NCBI RefSeq assembly: GCF_028885415.1
Contig: NZ_CP118527.1
Span: forward strand, 5,828,001-5,892,000
DNA: 64,000 bases
From: Streptomyces coeruleorubidus
Lineage (GTDB): Bacteria > Actinomycetota > Actinomycetes > Streptomycetales > Streptomycetaceae
Direction: 5' to 3'
The notes beneath the pieces are model-generated. The model saw only the letters and a program-made list of their open reading frames with translations, was not told where the DNA came from and did no database searches. The translations under genes were made by a program, and so were the position numbers. Position 1 is the first letter of the stretch. Each line of letters opens with the position of its first letter. This document shows positions 61,703 through 64,000 of this stretch, one piece after another.

Positions 61703-62074
61703 GTGCCTACGATCCAGCAGCTGGTCCGCAAGGGCCGGCAGGACAAGGTCGAGAAGAACAAGACGCCCGCACTCGAGGGTTCCCCTCAGCGTCGTGGCGT
61801 CTGCACGCGTGTGTTCACGACCACCCCGAAGAAGCCGAACTCGGCCCTGCGTAAGGTCGCGCGTGTGCGTCTGACCAGCGGGATCGAGGTCACCGCTTAC
61901 ATTCCGGGTGAGGGACACAACCTGCAGGAGCACTCCATCGTGCTCGTGCGCGGCGGCCGTGTGAAGGACCTGCCGGGTGTTCGCTACAAGATCATCCGCG
62001 GCTCGCTCGACACCCAGGGTGTCAAGAACCGCAAGCAGGCCCGCAGCCGCTACGGCGCCAAGAAGGAGAAGTAA
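61703..62074 (+). CDS. rpsL: 30S ribosomal protein S12
   Basis: Product is 123 aa. [20 protein letters not shown] carries K43, and [18 protein letters not shown] carries K88. Both are the streptomycin-sensitive residues. It is a component of the decoding centre. GTG at 61703 has GGAGAAG at 61694-61700. rpsG follows 2 bp after its stop. Confidence 0.98.
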   Translation: MPTIQQLVRKGRQDKVEKNKTPALEGSPQRRGVCTRVFTTTPKKPNSALRKVARVRLTSGIEVTAYIPGEGHNLQEHSIVLVRGGRVKDLPGVRYKIIRGSLDTQGVKNRKQARSRYGAKKEK

Positions 62075-62076
62075 GA

Positions 62077-62547
62077 ATGCCTCGTAAGGGCCCCGCCCCG
62101 AAGCGCCCGGTCATCATCGACCCGGTCTACGGTTCTCCTCTGGTGACCTCCCTGATCAACAAGGTGCTGCTGAACGGCAAGCGCTCCACCGCCGAGCGCA
62201 TCGTCTACGGCGCCATGGAGGGCCTGCGCGAGAAGACCGGCAACGACCCGGTCATCACGCTGAAGCGCGCTCTCGAAAACATCAAGCCGACCCTCGAGGT
62301 CAAGTCCCGCCGTGTCGGTGGTGCCACCTACCAGGTCCCGGTCGAGGTCAAGCCCGGCCGTGCCAACACGCTGGCGCTGCGCTGGCTGGTCGGTTACTCC
62401 CGCGCCCGTCGTGAGAAGACCATGACCGAGCGTCTGCTCAACGAGCTCCTCGACGCCAGCAACGGCCTGGGTGCCGCTGTGAAGAAGCGCGAGGACACGC
62501 ACAAGATGGCCGAGTCCAACAAGGCCTTCGCGCACTACCGCTGGTAG
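62077..62547 (+). CDS. rpsG: 30S ribosomal protein S7
   Basis: Product is 156 aa. [40 protein letters not shown] and [20 protein letters not shown] are S7 hallmarks. It nucleates assembly of the 30S head and represses the str operon in many bacteria. Its ATG is 2 bp after the rpsL stop, with AAGAAGGAGAAG as ribosome-binding site inside rpsL. Confidence 0.98.
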   Translation: MPRKGPAPKRPVIIDPVYGSPLVTSLINKVLLNGKRSTAERIVYGAMEGLREKTGNDPVITLKRALENIKPTLEVKSRRVGGATYQVPVEVKPGRANTLALRWLVGYSRARREKTMTERLLNELLDASNGLGAAVKKREDTHKMAESNKAFAHYRW

Positions 62548-62586
62548 TCGCAGACCCCATCGAGACCGAGAGAAGACTGAAGCCTT

Positions 62587-64000
62587 ATGGCTACCACTTC
62601 GCTTGACCTGGCCAGGGTCCGCAACATCGGGATCATGGCCCACATCGACGCGGGCAAGACGACCACCACCGAGCGGATCCTGTTCTACACCGGCGTTTCG
62701 TACAAGATCGGTGAGGTCCACGACGGCGCTGCCACCATGGACTGGATGGAGCAGGAGCAGGAGCGTGGCATCACGATCACGTCTGCTGCGACCACCTGTC
62801 ACTGGCCGCTCGAGGACAACGACTACACCATCAACATCATCGACACCCCGGGGCACGTCGACTTCACCGTCGAGGTGGAGCGCTCCCTGCGTGTGCTCGA
62901 CGGTGCCGTGACGGTGTTCGACGGTGTCGCCGGTGTCGAGCCGCAGTCCGAGACGGTGTGGCGTCAGGCCGACCGTTACGGCGTGCCGCGTATCTGCTTC
63001 GTCAACAAGCTGGACCGTACCGGCGCCGAATTCCACCGCTGCGTGGACATGATCTCGGACCGCCTGGGCGCGCAGCCGCTGGTCATGCAGCTGCCGATCG
63101 GTGCGGAGGCGGACTTCAAGGGCGTCATCGACCTCGTGACGATGAAGGCCCTGGTCTGGTCGGCCGAGGCGACCAAGGGCGAGATGTACGACACCGTCGA
63201 CATCCCGGACACCCACGCCGAGGCTGCCGAGGAGTACCGCGGCAAGCTGCTCGAGGCCGTCGCCGAGAACGACGAAGAGCTGATGGAGCTGTACCTGGAG
63301 GGCACCGAGCCCACCGTGGAGCAGCTCTACGCCGCGATCCGTCGCATCACCATCGCGTCCGGCAAGGGCGGCGGCACCACCGTCACCCCCGTGTTCTGCG
63401 GCACCGCGTTCAAGAACAAGGGCGTTCAGCCCCTGCTCGACGCGGTCGTGCGCTACCTGCCCACCCCGCTCGACGTCGAGGCCATCGAGGGCCACGACGT
63501 CAAGGACCCCGAGCAGGTCATCGCGCGCAAGCCGTCGGACGACGAGCCCCTCGCCGCGCTCGCGTTCAAGATCATGAGCGACCCGCACCTCGGCAAGCTC
63601 ACCTTCGTCCGCGTGTACTCCGGCCGTCTTCACTCCGGCACCCAGGTGCTGAACTCCGTGAAGGGCAAGAAGGAGCGCATCGGCAAGATCTACCGCATGC
63701 ACGCGAACAAGCGTGAGGAGATCGAGTCGGTGGGCGCCGGCGACATCGTCGCCGTCATGGGCCTGAAGCAGACCACCACCGGTGAGACGCTGTCCGACGA
63801 CAAGAGCCCGGTCATCCTGGAGTCCATGGACTTCCCGGCGCCGGTCATCCAGGTCGCCATCGAGCCCAAGTCGAAGGGCGACCAGGAGAAGCTCGGCGTC
63901 GCGATCCAGCGCCTGGCCGAGGAGGACCCGTCCTTCCAGGTCCACTCGGACGAGGAGACCGGCCAGACCATCATCGGCGGCATGGGCGAGCTGCACCTCG
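62587..64000 (+). CDS. fusA: Elongation factor G, 3' end outside window
   Basis: The first 471 codons are present, and the gene continues past the right edge. GTPase motifs: G1 [18 protein letters not shown]2 [12 protein letters not shown]3 DTPGHVD, G4 NKLDR. Domain II ([20 protein letters not shown]) and the start of domain III ([20 protein letters not shown]) follow. EF-G drives ribosome translocation. ATG at 62587 has GAGAGAAG upstream, 39 bp after rpsG. The order rpsL-rpsG-fusA is the str operon; tuf is expected next. Confidence 0.97.
   Translation, partial: MATTSLDLARVRNIGIMAHIDAGKTTTTERILFYTGVSYKIGEVHDGAATMDWMEQEQERGITITSAATTCHWPLEDNDYTINIIDTPGHVDFTVEVERSLRVLDGAVTVFDGVAGVEPQSETVWRQADRYGVPRICFVNKLDRTGAEFHRCVDMISDRLGAQPLVMQLPIGAEADFKGVIDLVTMKALVWSAEATKGEMYDTVDIPDTHAEAAEEYRGKLLEAVAENDEELMELYLEGTEPTVEQLYAAIRRITIASGKGGGTTVTPVFCGTAFKNKGVQPLLDAVVRYLPTPLDVEAIEGHDVKDPEQVIARKPSDDEPLAALAFKIMSDPHLGKLTFVRVYSGRLHSGTQVLNSVKGKKERIGKIYRMHANKREEIESVGAGDIVAVMGLKQTTTGETLSDDKSPVILESMDFPAPVIQVAIEPKSKGDQEKLGVAIQRLAEEDPSFQVHSDEETGQTIIGGMGELHL

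Overview
This is a 64-kb stretch of a Streptomyces chromosome core. Base composition is very GC-rich, many starts are GTG, the tRNA genes lack an encoded CCA, and stop/start overlaps (ATGA, GTGA) are common. The trpT-secE-nusG-rplKA-rplJL-rpoBC-rpsLG-fusA order is typical of actinomycetes. From memory, the order korBA, response regulator/kinases, partial nuo operon, htpX matches S. coelicolor around SCO4594-SCO4610. I see no prophage, insertion sequence or CRISPR array. fusA runs off the right edge.

Layout. 1-5.4 kb: small regulator/enzyme/transporter pairs (VOC protein and CGNR regulator; HxlR regulator and MFS pump; RarD-like transporter; NmrA-type reductase and its HxlR regulator). 5.4-8.4 kb: korAB, a 2-oxoacid:ferredoxin oxidoreductase. 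8.5-12.7 kb: one NarL-type response regulator with two paralogous histidine kinases, separated by repeat-rich spacers. 12.9-23.4 kb: a tightly coupled respiratory complex I operon, nuoA-B-C-H-I-J-K-L-M-N. It lacks nuoD, E, F and G, and its NuoC carries a long repetitive disordered tail. 23.6-27.7 kb: htpX, a YccF membrane protein, an APC permease, a GlsB-type protein and yajQ.

27.8-33 kb is a decayed accessory island after tRNA-Tyr. It holds a broken secreted HNH nuclease, an intact polyprenyl synthase, a broken ABC ATPase with an intact permease partner, and a terpene synthase that has lost its middle. A polypurine tract follows, then a perfect 19-bp palindrome matching the rifamycin-associated element, in front of a rifampin monooxygenase gene (rox). 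The RNA polymerase beta gene lies 19 kb further on and has rifampicin-sensitive residues, so rox is a plausible drug-inactivation defence for that polymerase.

34.7-45 kb: reductases, an amidohydrolase, tRNA-Thr/tRNA-Met/rpmG, a HadA/HadB-like dehydratase pair, two TetR regulators with clear twin operators (one with an MFS pump, one with an SDR), murB and an adenosine deaminase. 45.2-64 kb: aspC, tRNA-Trp and the transcription/translation super-cluster. Between rplA and rplJ lie one intact lipoprotein gene and a decayed paralogue.

The best candidates for something new are the DEFG-less complex I with its tailed NuoC beside korAB, and the RAE-rox locus with a second, differently arranged set of the same half-sites. 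The decayed terpenoid/ABC cluster and the twin-operator TetR/MFS efflux module come next.
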